Positions 25,935-36,650 of a stretch of DNA of 64,000 nucleotides are shown here, piece by piece (position 1 is the stretch's first letter; each line of letters opens with the position of its first letter). Location: assembly GCA_001602415.1 (NCBI GenBank), contig CP012155.1, positions 868,001-932,000 of the forward strand, given 5' to 3'. The position numbers and the translations under genes are program-made. The DNA comes from Bacteroidetes bacterium UKL13-3. Its GTDB lineage: Bacteria > Bacteroidota > Bacteroidia > UKL13-3. The notes under the pieces are model-generated. The model did not search any database, was not told the origin of the DNA, and was given only the letters and a program-made list of their open reading frames with translations.

Positions 25935-28157
25935 ATGAAAAGACTTCTATTGAGTGTAGCCGTTTTATTATCTGGGTTTGCAGTTTTTGCACAACAAAAT
26001 GTTTGCGGAACAGATGAGCATTACAAGCAAGGTGCAGCAGAGCATGCAGAGATTGTAGCTAAACGTGCGGAATTTAACCGTGCATTTGCAGAGGCAATGA
26101 AAACCTACAATCCTAACGACTATAAAGTACAAAAAGGATTGGGTAAAAATTCAGCACCTAAATACATTATTCCAGTTGTAGTTCACGTGTTTCACCAAAA
26201 TGGGATAGAAAACATAAGTGATGCTCAAATTAAAAGTGAAATTGCTCAATTGAACAAAAGTTTTAGAAGAACTAACAGTGATACAGGAAACACACGTTCT
26301 ATTTTCAGAGATATAGCTGCTGATGCACAAATAGAATTCAGACTGGCTCAAAAGGATCCTCAGGGCAAATGTACTAACGGTATTGTGAGGTTTTACACCC
26401 CATTGACTTCAAAGGGAAATGATTTGGTAAAAAAAATGAGTGCTTGGGATACCAAGAGATATTTTAACATGTGGGTTGTAAACAGCATTAACAGAGGTCC
26501 AGGTGTTGGTGTTGCAGGGTATGCTCAGTTTCCTTTTTTTGCAGGCGGTTTTGGTTCTGCAACAACAGATGGAGTTATGATTATTCACAATGAGTTTGGT
26601 AATATTGGAACATCTTTACCAGGTCAAACCCCTAATGTTACAACTGTTACTCACGAGGCAGGTCATTGGTTAGGATTGTTTCACCCATTTCAGGGAGATA
26701 GCTGCGACAACGAAGGTGATGGAATTGCAGAAACGCCAACTACTTTTTTCGTAGCGAGCACAACTGAACCTCTTCGTAACCGTTGCAATATTCCAAATTT
26801 TAACTCATGCTCAACTGATAATCCAGATTTGCCAGATCAATACGAAAACTTTATGGACTATTTTATTGGACCATGTGCAAGTAATATGTTTACGCTGCAA
26901 CAGGTTGCCCGTATGCATTTTTGTTTAGAAAATTACAGAAGAGATTTGTGGCAACCGTCAAATTTGGCATTTACAGGAACTTCTGATGGTTACTCATGTC
27001 AAGCTTTGCCAATAGCATCGTTTAACATGTCAGCACCAGGAAAAATAGTGTGTGTGGGTTCTACTGTTAATTTCAGAGACAACTCATACAATGCTACTGT
27101 AAACGCATGGTCATGGAATTTTGGTGAAGGAGCCACACCTGCAACTTCTTCCATACAAAATCCCACGGGTATTTCATATGGTATTCCGGGATGGAAAACA
27201 GTTACTTTAACTGTTACAGGACCCAATGGTTCAGGTACTACTGCGGTAAAAGAGTATATTTATGTGCAACCACCAACTGATTTTTCAGGAATCGCTACTG
27301 GTGCGGTAAATGCCGATTGGGATTACGCCAATACCTTTTTAGCTGATGGCTGGTTTTTTGAAAACGAATCAACCACAAATTGGAAACGCACGTCAACGGC
27401 AAAAGTTAACGGTAACAATAGTTTAGTTTTGGAAACAAGGGGATTGCAATATGGATTTACTTATTCTTTGTTATCACCAACGTTTAATTTAGCTGGTGCA
27501 AGCAATCCTTATTTTTCATTCAGCTATTCATTTGCAGCTAACTACTTGGGAGCAGGAAATACAAACGACTCAAGAGATGCGATGCAGATTTTTGTTTCAT
27601 ACGATTGTGGTAAAACATGGGCACTAAGGAAAACAATCGCAGGAAGTCAATCGGCACCAGGAACTGCAAATCCTTTAACAACATCCGGTGGTCCAATGCA
27701 ACCTTCCGCCTACTATACGCCAAGCAATCCTTCACAATGGAAAACGGATGGTGTTGCAGGTAGTGCTCTAGGAAGCGGAGCGCAACTAGCAAGTGTTAAA
27801 TTCAAATTATCGTTTACTTATCAAGGTGGTAATAATTTTTATTTAGATGCCATGATGGTAGGCTTAAAATCGAGTTTATCTGATATAACTGCTAAAGATG
27901 TTAATTTCAATATTTCACCAAACCCATTTAACGCCACTGCCGACATTTATTATGAGTTAAATGAAAGCAGTTTGGTGGAAATAAAACTATTTGATATTAT
28001 GGGTAAAGAAGTTGCAACCTTGCAAAAAGGTAAACAAGAATCGGGCAAACACATTGTTAGTATTAATCGCTCGGAGTTAGGTTTACAATCAGCAATGTAC
28101 TTTGTAAAAACATCAATTGGAAACAGTAGCTTCAGCACAAAGGTGATGATTAATTAA
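25935..28157 (+). CDS. T9SS-secreted M43-type zinc metalloprotease with PKD domain
   Basis: A 740-residue secreted protease. A signal peptide ends at AVFAQQ. The catalytic domain has the metzincin-like zinc site HEAGHWLGLFH at residues 240-250 and the later YENFMDY Met-turn, as in pappalysin/cytophagalysin (M43) enzymes. A PKD domain follows (VNFRDNSYNATVNAWSWNFG, TVTLTVTGPNG), then a jelly-roll-like segment (WFFENESTTNWKRTS) and a type A T9SS sorting domain (ISPNPFNATADIYYEL to the C-terminus). The ATG at 25935 starts the signal peptide; the ORF is open upstream to 25902. It should degrade extracellular proteins or mature other T9SS cargo. It ends at a weak hairpin terminator. Confidence 0.93.
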   Translation: MKRLLLSVAVLLSGFAVFAQQNVCGTDEHYKQGAAEHAEIVAKRAEFNRAFAEAMKTYNPNDYKVQKGLGKNSAPKYIIPVVVHVFHQNGIENISDAQIKSEIAQLNKSFRRTNSDTGNTRSIFRDIAADAQIEFRLAQKDPQGKCTNGIVRFYTPLTSKGNDLVKKMSAWDTKRYFNMWVVNSINRGPGVGVAGYAQFPFFAGGFGSATTDGVMIIHNEFGNIGTSLPGQTPNVTTVTHEAGHWLGLFHPFQGDSCDNEGDGIAETPTTFFVASTTEPLRNRCNIPNFNSCSTDNPDLPDQYENFMDYFIGPCASNMFTLQQVARMHFCLENYRRDLWQPSNLAFTGTSDGYSCQALPIASFNMSAPGKIVCVGSTVNFRDNSYNATVNAWSWNFGEGATPATSSIQNPTGISYGIPGWKTVTLTVTGPNGSGTTAVKEYIYVQPPTDFSGIATGAVNADWDYANTFLADGWFFENESTTNWKRTSTAKVNGNNSLVLETRGLQYGFTYSLLSPTFNLAGASNPYFSFSYSFAANYLGAGNTNDSRDAMQIFVSYDCGKTWALRKTIAGSQSAPGTANPLTTSGGPMQPSAYYTPSNPSQWKTDGVAGSALGSGAQLASVKFKLSFTYQGGNNFYLDAMMVGLKSSLSDITAKDVNFNISPNPFNATADIYYELNESSLVEIKLFDIMGKEVATLQKGKQESGKHIVSINRSELGLQSAMYFVKTSIGNSSFSTKVMIN

Positions 28158-28175
28158 TCCTTTAAATAGTTATTG

Positions 28176-28210
28176 AAAAGGGTGATGCAGCAATGTGTCT
28201 CCCTTTTTTT
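28176..28210 (+). terminator. Terminator after the M43 protease gene
   Basis: AAAAGGGTGA and TCTCCCTTTT pair imperfectly (one mismatch) and continue into a run of seven T. Confidence 0.65.
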
Positions 28211-28529
28211 ATGCACCCAATCGTTGGATTAGGCCGTTTCCCTGTTGTAAAATCAGCCCCTAATTGGCTTGTTTATTTTCGATGATAGTATGTTGGTTGA
28301 TTCTTGCCAGAAGCACGGATTTAAGGTTAAAACTTCTAGAAACTACGTAACCTAAGCAAGTAAAGAGTACTTTAGTTTATTAATACCCATTCCAATTATA
28401 AAACAGTTCGAAATAGTAAGGGTATAATGATGAGACAATGCCTTTTTGGGCCAATTATCTTAAACTATTACAGCACAATGTTCTCGAAATAAAACAATAT
28501 TAGAACACTGGATATTTCACCCACAAAAA
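28211..28529. other. Noncoding gap between convergent genes
   Basis: About 320 bp between two terminators that face each other. No ORF, repeat family member or RNA gene could be supported. Confidence 0.5.
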
Positions 28530-28554
28530 AGCCGACCCTTTTGTGGAGTCGGCT
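28530..28554 (-). terminator. Terminator of the DUF6580 gene
   Basis: agccgac and gtcggct form a 7-bp stem, followed on the minus strand by TTTTTT. Confidence 0.85.
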
Positions 28555-28582
28555 TCATAAATGGAAGCATTTTAATAATGTA

Positions 28583-29125
28583 TCACTTTACTTTTTGTAG
28601 AGCAGGAATATTTATACTAGCAAGGTAAAATCCTCCGAAAAGTAGGCTGTTGTAGAACAAGTCACCCATTAAGCTGTTTTGGAAAAATGGTAAACCTGCG
28701 GCAAAACATTGTGCTAAACCTTGGCCGTTCATTGGGTATAATGCAGGAGCATGAAAAAATCCTCCCATCCAAACCGCAAAGTTTGTTATTACAAAGAAAA
28801 TTACTGAAGCACTAATAGAAGCACCAGCAACCCTAATGGCACTTTTGTTTGTTTGCAATGTTAATCCTAACAAGGCGATTAGTGCAAATGCACCGTATAC
28901 AGTGATTACTTGCTCAGTGAAATACCAGCCGTTGAACCCCATTAATGCATCACTCAGCAACATGGCCAATAGAGGAACAATTATTGCCAAATACCTGTTG
29001 GTTATGTAGGCACCGCCAAACAATGCCATTGCAGCAATTGGAGAAAAGTTAGGTGCGTGGGGTAATAAGCGCATGATAGCTGCCACAAATACAATGGCTA
29101 CAATAATTAATATTCTTTTATTCAT
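28583..29125 (-). CDS. DUF6580 family membrane protein
   Basis: A 180-residue integral membrane protein with five or six hydrophobic segments. The start RLLPHAPNFSPIAAMALFGGAY and the later LMGDLFYNSLLFGGFYL are typical of DUF6580, a group resembling the substrate-binding S component of ECF vitamin transporters. The transported compound is unknown. It is a single gene with its own terminator, divergent from the M16 peptidase gene. Confidence 0.85.
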   Translation of the reverse strand: MNKRILIIVAIVFVAAIMRLLPHAPNFSPIAAMALFGGAYITNRYLAIIVPLLAMLLSDALMGFNGWYFTEQVITVYGAFALIALLGLTLQTNKSAIRVAGASISASVIFFVITNFAVWMGGFFHAPALYPMNGQGLAQCFAAGLPFFQNSLMGDLFYNSLLFGGFYLASINIPALQKVK

Positions 29126-29309
29126 ATTGGTTTATAATTCTTTTTTGTTAGGAACTTCGGTTACGAAAGTAATGTCCTAATCTAAATTATCAAAGGATGG
29201 TTTTGCACATCTTTTGGCCATTAATCCCCAAACTGTTCCTTTCAAAAAAAGCGTTGGGTAAAATGTAAATAAACCATGAAATTGCATCCGCTTAAATTAT
29301 ATTAACCAA

Positions 29310-32204
29310 ATGAAAAAGTTATTCTTAGCATCAGCAGCAGTTGCGTGTATGTTGTTTACAACCAGTGCACAAACAGCAGCAGTAGCCGACCCAACCAAAC
29401 CTCAGTTAATTGAAAAAGTTACTGCCAATCCGGGTGAACTTGTAATTCCATACGAAAAATGGCGTTTGCCAAATGGCTTAACCGTAATCGTTCACGAGGA
29501 CCATTCAGATCCAATTGTTCATGTGGATATAACGTATCACGTTGGATCAGCACGCGAAACTCCAGGTAAATCAGGTTTTGCTCACTTTTTTGAGCACATG
29601 ATGTTCCAAGGATCAGACAACGTAGCTGATGAAGAACATTTTAAAATTGTGCAAGGTGCTGGTGGTCAAATGAACGGAACCACCAATCGCGATCGTACCA
29701 ATTACTTTGAAACATTGCCTAAAAATTATCTTGAAACTGCTTTGTGGTTAGAATCGGATAGAATGGGTTTTTTGCTGGATGCGGTTACCCAAAAGAAATT
29801 TGAAGTACAACGTGCAACGGTAAAAAATGAAAAAGGACAAAATGTAGATAATGTTCCTTATGGCCGTTTGGATGAATACAAAAATCAGATTCTATACCCA
29901 GCCAACCATCCTTACAGTTGGTCGACCATCGGTTACGTGGAAGATTTGGACCGTGTAAGTGTTGAGGATTTGAAAAACTTTTTTATGCGCTGGTACGGAC
30001 CCAACAATGCAAGTTTAACAGTTGCTGGAGATGTAAATCCACAGGAGGTTTTAAACCTAGCCATGAAATATTTCGGTTCCATCCCTCGCGGGCCGGAAGT
30101 GCGCAAGCAACGTGTTGATCCTGTTCGTTTACCTGATAATGTGTATGCAAATTATGGCGATAATATTGTGTTGCCTCTAACTTATGTTACTTATCCAAGT
30201 GTTGCCAACTACCATCCTGACGAGGCACCTTTAGATATTTTGGCTTCAGTATTAGGAAATGGAAATAACTCCATCTTCTACAAAAACTTTGTAAAATCTG
30301 AAAAAGCAATACAAGTATTTGTACAAAACCCATGTGCAGAGTTAGCAGGAGAGTTTACGATTGGTGCGTTATCATTCCCGGGTAATGATGCGGATATGGA
30401 GGCCTTGATTAAACAAACATTAGAGGAGTTTAACAAAACAGGAGTAAGTGATGATGATATGGCACGCGCCAAAGCTCAGTTTGAGGCAGGTTTAGTTCAA
30501 AACATACAAAGTGTTTCAGGCAAAGCATCAGTATTAGCTCAATGGAATTACCTGTTGCCTAACAAACCCATGAATGTGAAGGATGAAATTGCCCGTTACA
30601 ATAAAGTAACAAAAGAGGATGTGATGCGTGTATTCCGTCAGTATTTATATGGTAAAAATGCTGCCATTGTAAATGTTTGGGCAAAACAAAAAGATGCAAC
30701 GGCTAACAAAGACGGTAAAGAAGAAACCAAAGCCATTAGTTCATCTGGTGTTGCATCAAAAACTGAATTAGAGTACAAGGGATTATCTTACAAAAAACCT
30801 GCTGATAATTTCGACCGCAGCAAAAAACCTGAAATAACAACCGCAATTACTCCTGTAGTTCCTCAAATGTATCGTGCAACATTTGACAACGGATTAAAAG
30901 TAATCGGATCAACCAGCAGTGAAGTTCCATTTGTATCCATGATTTTAACCATTAAAGGTGGTAACAATGCGTTAGCAAATGATTTGAGTAAATCAGGTTT
31001 AGCGGCATTAACAGCTAGTATGATGGAAGAATCTACTCAAAATTATACATCTGAACAATTTGCGAATGAGCTCGAAAAACTTGGAAGTTCAATTAGTTTT
31101 GAAGCTACCCGAGATGCTATTACCATGATGGTAAACGCACCAAAGAAAAATTTGGATGCCACCTTAAAATTAGTTGAAGAAAAGCTACTTCGTCCGAAAT
31201 TTACTGCCGAAGATTTTAAATTGATTCAAAAACAAACAGCTGAGGGTATTAATGCCGAACGTGTAAATGCAGGTGATCAGGCTAACAAAGCTTATGCCCG
31301 TTTGTTGTATGGTAAATCAATTTTAGCAGAGCCAGTAAGCGGAACCATTAAAAACATCCGTGCAATGGGAGTGAAAGACATTCAGAATTTTTACGATAAA
31401 TTCTTCTCACCAACCTTAAGTAATTTGGTTGTTGTAGGAGATATTACCGAATCTGAAATTATGCCTAAGTTAGGATTTTTGAAAAACTGGGCTAAAAAAG
31501 ATGTGGTGTTGCCTCCTGTTGTTGCTGCAAATGTTCCGGATGGTCCAACTCAAATTTATATTATTGATAAATACAAAGCAGCTCAATCGGAATTGAGAGT
31601 GGGATACAGAGCGTTGCCGTATGATTATAATGGTAAATTCTTTAAATCAACTGTTATGAACTTTCCGTTGGGAGGGAACTTCAATAGTCGTTTAAACTTA
31701 AACCTGCGTGAAGACAAAGGATTTACATACGGTATTAATGCAAGGTTTAACGGAACAAAAGAGTATGGTGCCTATACCATTGCTGCAGGTGTTCGTGCTT
31801 CATCTACCGATAGTTCGCTAAAAGAGATATTCTCTGAATTAAACAAATACCGCGAAAATGGTATTACTCCAGAGGAATTAGCATACACTAAAAAAGCACT
31901 TTCTCAAGGAGATGCATTGCGTTATGAAACTCCGTATGATAAGGCCAATTTCTTGGGACAAATTGCTAAGTATGATTTGCCAGCAGATTATATCTCACAA
32001 CAAAACAATGTATTGCAAGCAATTAATAAAGCTGAAATTGATGCTTTGGCAAGAGAAATGTTGCCAATAGATAAAATGGTAATTGTGGTTGTTGGCGATA
32101 AAGATAAAATCATCAAGTCATTAGAGAAACTTGAGCTAAACTACCAACCTGGATATAAATCACCAACAGGTGGAATTAAAATTGTTGATTACAAATTAGA
32201 TTAG
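29310..32204 (+). CDS. M16 family zinc metallopeptidase, double-domain
   Basis: A 964-residue periplasmic peptidase with a signal peptide ending at TTSAQ. The N-terminal M16 domain has the inverted zinc motif HFFEH (residues 92-96) and the downstream glutamate region RATVKNEKGQN. A second M16 pair starts near residue 515 (YRATFDNGLKVIG) and lacks the zinc motif, as is usual for the inactive half. Together they form the clamshell that degrades peptides. It ends at a good terminator and appears to be monocistronic. Confidence 0.95.
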   Translation: MKKLFLASAAVACMLFTTSAQTAAVADPTKPQLIEKVTANPGELVIPYEKWRLPNGLTVIVHEDHSDPIVHVDITYHVGSARETPGKSGFAHFFEHMMFQGSDNVADEEHFKIVQGAGGQMNGTTNRDRTNYFETLPKNYLETALWLESDRMGFLLDAVTQKKFEVQRATVKNEKGQNVDNVPYGRLDEYKNQILYPANHPYSWSTIGYVEDLDRVSVEDLKNFFMRWYGPNNASLTVAGDVNPQEVLNLAMKYFGSIPRGPEVRKQRVDPVRLPDNVYANYGDNIVLPLTYVTYPSVANYHPDEAPLDILASVLGNGNNSIFYKNFVKSEKAIQVFVQNPCAELAGEFTIGALSFPGNDADMEALIKQTLEEFNKTGVSDDDMARAKAQFEAGLVQNIQSVSGKASVLAQWNYLLPNKPMNVKDEIARYNKVTKEDVMRVFRQYLYGKNAAIVNVWAKQKDATANKDGKEETKAISSSGVASKTELEYKGLSYKKPADNFDRSKKPEITTAITPVVPQMYRATFDNGLKVIGSTSSEVPFVSMILTIKGGNNALANDLSKSGLAALTASMMEESTQNYTSEQFANELEKLGSSISFEATRDAITMMVNAPKKNLDATLKLVEEKLLRPKFTAEDFKLIQKQTAEGINAERVNAGDQANKAYARLLYGKSILAEPVSGTIKNIRAMGVKDIQNFYDKFFSPTLSNLVVVGDITESEIMPKLGFLKNWAKKDVVLPPVVAANVPDGPTQIYIIDKYKAAQSELRVGYRALPYDYNGKFFKSTVMNFPLGGNFNSRLNLNLREDKGFTYGINARFNGTKEYGAYTIAAGVRASSTDSSLKEIFSELNKYRENGITPEELAYTKKALSQGDALRYETPYDKANFLGQIAKYDLPADYISQQNNVLQAINKAEIDALAREMLPIDKMVIVVVGDKDKIIKSLEKLELNYQPGYKSPTGGIKIVDYKLD

Positions 32205-32225
32205 TTTCGGTTACCATCTTTTCAG

Positions 32226-32260
32226 AAGGTCGCTTACAAGTTGTATGCGACCTTTTTTTT
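32226..32260 (+). terminator. Terminator of the M16 peptidase gene
   Basis: aaggtcgc and gcgacctt form an 8-bp stem followed by eight T. Confidence 0.9.
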
Positions 32261-32595
32261 GGTTAAATCCTTGAATTTATCCTTCTTAAATGAATACAAT
32301 TTTTCTTTGAAGTGCCGCTTTTGTTATAGGGCATATTGTTGAATACTTGGACAACATTTTTTTATTCTTGCTGAACACTTACAGGCTATTGTTGTGATCC
32401 ATGATAATTTTCAACACTCATAATTATACTATAGTTACGGTTTGTAATTTTAAAGTTCAGTTATTTTACTATCACTATTTTAGTGGCTTTCCACACATCA
32501 TCAACAACTGATTTTATTTACTTTTTTGCGATTGTAAAAAAAGTAAATTTGCCAACCTTTTAAGAATCCAGTTGTTATAATTTAAAACTTTTTAT
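32261..32595. other. AT-rich leader region upstream of gcvP
   Basis: About 335 bp without an ORF. I looked for a glycine-riboswitch-like fold and saw none; only a candidate -7 box near the 3' end stands out. Confidence 0.5.
32544..32551 (+). promoter_or_regulatory. Candidate -7 box for gcvP
   Basis: TAAATTTG matches TAnnTTTG exactly, followed by C as is common in this phylum, 45 bp before the start codon. A TTTG occurs upstream, but with a 15-bp spacer instead of about 19. Confidence 0.45.
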
Positions 32596-35463
32596 ATGCA
32601 AATCAACGCAAACCACAAAGACGAATTTATTTACCGCCACAATTCTTCTATGAAACATGATACGGAAGCCATGCTTAAAACCATTGGTGTAGCAACGGTA
32701 GATCAATTGATTGATGAAACTATTCCGGCCCACATACGGTTAAAGCACCGCATGCAATTACCGGAGCCAATGACGGAAGTAGAATTGCTAGCTATGTTGA
32801 GTGAAGTGGCATCTAAGAATAAAATTTACAAAAATTTCATCGGACAAGGTTACTATGGAACCAATACTCCTCTTGTAGTATTGCGTAACATTTTCGAAAA
32901 CCCAGGGTGGTACACAGCGTATACTCCTTACCAAGCTGAAATTGCTCAAGGACGTTTGGAAGCATTGTTAAATTTTCAGACAATGATTATCGACCTAACG
33001 GGAATGGAAATTGCAAATGCCAGTTTGTTAGATGAAGGAACAGCCGCAGCCGAGGCAATGCACATGCTGCACTCAGAAGCTAAGAATGCCAAAGCAACTA
33101 AATTTTTTGTATCTGAATTGTGTTTCCCGCAAACCATTGACGTATTAAAAACACGCACAGAGCCTATCGGTGTTGAACTAGTTGTAGGTGATCACAATAC
33201 TATTTTGTTAGATGATACCTTTTTTGGTGCGTTAATTCAGTATCCTGCCAGAAACGGTGAAGTTATCGATTACAGTGAGTTTATGGCAAAAGCCATACAA
33301 AATAATGTATTGGTTGCAGTAGCAGCCGACTTATTATCGCTAACGCTATTAACCCCTCCGGGCGAGTGGGGTGCCGATGCGGTTGTGGGATCTGCTCAAC
33401 GTTTTGGCGTGCCAATGGGTTATGGTGGTCCACATGCAGGATTTTTTGCAACTAAAGATGCCTACAAACGTCAGATGCCGGGCCGTTTAATTGGTGTGTC
33501 TATCGATAGTCAAGGTAACTCTGCTTTGCGTATGGCATTGCAAACGCGCGAACAACACATCAAACGCGAAAAAGCAACATCCAATATTTGTACTGCTCAG
33601 GTTTTACTATCTATTATGGCTAGTATGTATGGAGTGCATCACGGACCGGAAGGATTGAAAGGAATTGCAGGTCGTATACATGGATTAACAAAAGCATTAG
33701 CCGATGCATTAACATCAGCAGGTTTAGAAGTTGTAACTAAAAATTACTTCGATACGATTACTGTAAAAGTAACCGATGCACAAGCATTTCAAGCTAATTG
33801 TGAAAAAGCTGAAATCAATATCAATAAAGTAGATGCAGCAACTATTCGCATTTCAATAGACGAAACACACACTCCTGTTGATATCCAAAAATTAGTTGAA
33901 GTTCTTACTGGAACAGTTATTAATTATCAACCATCAACTGTGAACGTAACATGGCCTTCAAGTCTTTTACGCAAGAGTACTTTTATGACTCATCCTGTAT
34001 TCAACTCTTACCACAGCGAGCATGAAATGTTGCGTTATATCAAATCATTGGAAGCAAAAGATTTATCACTTTGCCATTCAATGATTGCTTTGGGTTCGTG
34101 TACGATGAAATTGAACGCTACTGCCGAAATGATTCCGGTAACCATGCCAGGTTTTGGTCAGTTGCATCCATTTATTCCGCGTAACCAAGCTTTAGGATAC
34201 ACACAAATATTCAACGAACTTTCAGATTATTTGCAACAAGTTACTGGTTTTGCAGGTATGAGTTTGCAGCCAAATTCAGGAGCTTCGGGCGAGTATGCAG
34301 GTTTGATGGTGATTCGTGAATACTTAAAATCAATTGGGCAAGGTCACCGAAACATCGCATTAATTCCTTCATCAGCTCACGGAACAAATCCTGCAAGTGC
34401 TGCAATGGCAGGTATGAAAGTAGTAGTTACCAAAACATTGGAAAACGGTTATGTTGATATTGATGATTTAAAGGCCAAAGCCGAAGAGCACAAAGATAAC
34501 TTGGCTTGTTTGATGGTTACATATCCTTCTACCTATGGCGTTTTTGAAGAGAATATCATTGATATCTGCGCTATGATTCACCAAAACGGTGGTCAGGTAT
34601 ACATGGATGGTGCAAACATGAATGCTCAAGTTGGGTTGACTAGTCCGGCTAATATTGGAGCGGATGTATGTCACTTAAACTTACACAAAACATTTTGTAT
34701 TCCACACGGTGGTGGCGGACCAGGAATGGGACCAATTGGCGTAGCAAAACATTTGGTTCCGTTTTTACCAGGTCATTCGGTAGTGGATATGCAAGGTGGC
34801 GATAAATCCATGAGCGCAGTAAGTGCTGCACCTTGGGGCAGTGCATCTATACTGTTAATCTCTTATGCATACATTCGTATGATGGGAACGGAGGGGTTGG
34901 AGCAAGCAACAAAATATGCCATCTTAAATGCCAACTATATCAAGGCTCGTTTGGAAAAACACTACCAAATTTTATACGTTGGAAGCAAAGGTCGTTGTGC
35001 ACACGAAATGATTTTAGATACACGTGTATTTAAAGGGGCAACTGGAGTTGAAGCAGAAGATATTGCTAAACGATTAATGGATTATGGATTTCATGCACCA
35101 ACCATGAGTTTCCCAGTTGCTGGAACCATTATGATTGAGCCAACCGAAAGCGAACCCAAAGCAGAGCTTGATCGTTTTTGCGATGCCATGATTGGAATAA
35201 AAAATGAAGTAGATGCCATTGCAAATGGAACAGTTGATAAAGTGGATAACGTATTAAAAAATGCGCCACACACAGCTAGTATGGTTATTGCTGATGAATG
35301 GAATCATGGGTACAGTCGTCAGGAAGCGGCATTCCCATTGCCTTACGTTCGTGCCAATAAATTTTGGCCAACAGTGGGCCGTGTAAACAATACGCATGGC
35401 GACCGTAACTTGGTTTGCTCATGTTTGCCAATTGAAGCTTACGAAGAGTCGGCTGCTAATTAA
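32596..35463 (+). CDS. gcvP: Glycine dehydrogenase (decarboxylating), P protein
   Basis: A 955-residue single-chain P protein (the alpha-beta fused form, usual length about 950). The N-terminal half has the [12 protein letters not shown] motif and the C-terminal half the PLP-lysine motif HLNLHKTF (Lys698) followed by the glycine-rich loop [11 protein letters not shown]. It decarboxylates glycine and passes the aminomethyl group to lipoylated GcvH. No gcvT or gcvH is adjacent, so the genes of the cleavage system are dispersed here. Family and frame are beyond doubt. Confidence 0.98.
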   Translation: MQINANHKDEFIYRHNSSMKHDTEAMLKTIGVATVDQLIDETIPAHIRLKHRMQLPEPMTEVELLAMLSEVASKNKIYKNFIGQGYYGTNTPLVVLRNIFENPGWYTAYTPYQAEIAQGRLEALLNFQTMIIDLTGMEIANASLLDEGTAAAEAMHMLHSEAKNAKATKFFVSELCFPQTIDVLKTRTEPIGVELVVGDHNTILLDDTFFGALIQYPARNGEVIDYSEFMAKAIQNNVLVAVAADLLSLTLLTPPGEWGADAVVGSAQRFGVPMGYGGPHAGFFATKDAYKRQMPGRLIGVSIDSQGNSALRMALQTREQHIKREKATSNICTAQVLLSIMASMYGVHHGPEGLKGIAGRIHGLTKALADALTSAGLEVVTKNYFDTITVKVTDAQAFQANCEKAEININKVDAATIRISIDETHTPVDIQKLVEVLTGTVINYQPSTVNVTWPSSLLRKSTFMTHPVFNSYHSEHEMLRYIKSLEAKDLSLCHSMIALGSCTMKLNATAEMIPVTMPGFGQLHPFIPRNQALGYTQIFNELSDYLQQVTGFAGMSLQPNSGASGEYAGLMVIREYLKSIGQGHRNIALIPSSAHGTNPASAAMAGMKVVVTKTLENGYVDIDDLKAKAEEHKDNLACLMVTYPSTYGVFEENIIDICAMIHQNGGQVYMDGANMNAQVGLTSPANIGADVCHLNLHKTFCIPHGGGGPGMGPIGVAKHLVPFLPGHSVVDMQGGDKSMSAVSAAPWGSASILLISYAYIRMMGTEGLEQATKYAILNANYIKARLEKHYQILYVGSKGRCAHEMILDTRVFKGATGVEAEDIAKRLMDYGFHAPTMSFPVAGTIMIEPTESEPKAELDRFCDAMIGIKNEVDAIANGTVDKVDNVLKNAPHTASMVIADEWNHGYSRQEAAFPLPYVRANKFWPTVGRVNNTHGDRNLVCSCLPIEAYEESAAN

Positions 35464-35629
35464 TTAATAATTCATAATTAATAATGAGTAATGAATAATT
35501 GTTGGGGAGGAATTGTCACAGATTCTTACAGATTATTTAATAGAAAGGCGGAGTAGAAGTGCTTCGCTTTTTTTATGCTCCACACACCTGCGTAACTCTG
35601 TCCTTAAAGGGAAGCTACCCGCACACTTT
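35464..35629. repeat. Decayed intergenic repeats after gcvP
   Basis: A near-palindromic AT segment (taattcataattaataatg, 35468-35500 region) is followed by a cacagattcttacagatt element (35516-35534), a relative of that at 3298. No ORF is present. Confidence 0.5.
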
Positions 35630-35818
35630 GCGAACTCTAACCCTCCGCGTTTAAATATTTTCCTAGCGCCTTTGCGGTGAATAAATGTTCTCTGCGCTCA
35701 CTGCGCCTCCGCGTTTAAAACATTCTTAGCGTCTTAGCGGTGAATAACTACTCTGCGTATTCCGCGGTTCCGCGTTTAAATATTCCTCCTTGCGCCTTGG
35801 CGTCTTTGCGGTGAATAA
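35630..35818. repeat. Cluster of GCGCCTTTGCGGTGAATAAA repeats
   Basis: At least four degenerate units follow each other, each ending in 'gcggtgaataa' or 'cgcgtttaaa' (gcgcctttgcggtgaataaa, gcgtcttagcggtgaataac, cgtctttgcggtgaataaaa). It is the densest occurrence of the repeat family also found at 1303 and 1741. In the minus frame they read AKTPRRKEEYLN. Confidence 0.8.
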
Positions 35819-35843
35819 AAATTGAACTTGGCACGCTAATTCA

Positions 35844-35851
35844 TATCTTCG
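35844..35851 (+). promoter_or_regulatory. Candidate -7 box with -33 element for the SIMPL gene
   Basis: TATCTTCG (TAnnTTYG) is preceded 19 bp upstream by ATTG, close to the -33 TTTG. It is 20 bp before the start codon and right after the repeat cluster. Confidence 0.45.
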
Positions 35852-35870
35852 AAGTACAAATAAACACATT

Positions 35871-36581
35871 ATGAAAAGAGAATTTGCAACACTGGCCTTA
35901 GCCTTTTTTACTACCCTTATTTTTGCACAAAATGAAACTAAGCCTCTTCCTCGCACCATCGAAGTAACAGGCAGTGCCGAAATGGAAATAGAACCTGATG
36001 AAGTATACTTAAGTGTGAATTTGCGCGAATACATGAAGGACAAGAATATAAAGGTATATTTAGCAGAGATCGATAAAGAATTTCAAAAAGTATTGGCTGC
36101 TGTAAAAATTGATCTTAAGAATGTTTCGGTAGAGGGAGCCAACGCTTATTATAATTATGAATATTGGCGTAACGAAACAAAACGCACTGATTTTTTAGCA
36201 TCTAAAACCTACATCATTAAATTACCAAACCTCGAAAAATACAACGATTTAATGCAAAAGTTGGATAATAAAGGCATAGAGAATGCCTCCTTGCAGCACA
36301 CCGAAAATAGCAAAATAGAAACCTATCGCCAACAAGTAAAAGTAAATGCTCTGAAAGCCGCAAAAACCAAAGCGAAATTAATGGTTGAGTCAATTGGTAG
36401 CCTTTTGGGTGAGGTTGTTTTTATAAAAGAAATAAATAATTCGAATATGTATCAACCGATGCTCTATGAATCAATGAGCAATAGGGTATTAAATGCCCAA
36501 AGTTCGGCAAGCGCAGAGCCGGTTCAAATGCAAAAAATAAAAGTTAAATACGAAATTGAAGCACACTTTCTGATTAAGTAA
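35871..36581 (+). CDS. SIMPL (DUF541) domain-containing protein
   Basis: A 236-residue exported protein with a signal peptide ending at LIFAQ. The SIMPL domain begins with PRTIEVTGSAEMEIEPDEVY, the canonical GSAEMEVxPDE motif, and contains the conserved helix VNALKAAKTKAKLMVESIG. Family members are periplasmic or surface proteins of poorly known role. Single gene, followed directly by an insertion sequence; the frame is intact, so the insertion did not damage it. Confidence 0.88.
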   Translation: MKREFATLALAFFTTLIFAQNETKPLPRTIEVTGSAEMEIEPDEVYLSVNLREYMKDKNIKVYLAEIDKEFQKVLAAVKIDLKNVSVEGANAYYNYEYWRNETKRTDFLASKTYIIKLPNLEKYNDLMQKLDNKGIENASLQHTENSKIETYRQQVKVNALKAAKTKAKLMVESIGSLLGEVVFIKEINNSNMYQPMLYESMSNRVLNAQSSASAEPVQMQKIKVKYEIEAHFLIK

Positions 36582-36650
36582 ATTGGTGTATATTATTCTA
36601 CAAAAATCCATTTTTAATATAGCGAATTTTCTTTTTTTTTTAGTCAAAAC

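Noticed and set aside
32261-32595. Glycine riboswitch before gcvP
   Set aside because: No paired aptamer-like helices or conserved loops were seen; the region is simple AT-rich sequence.
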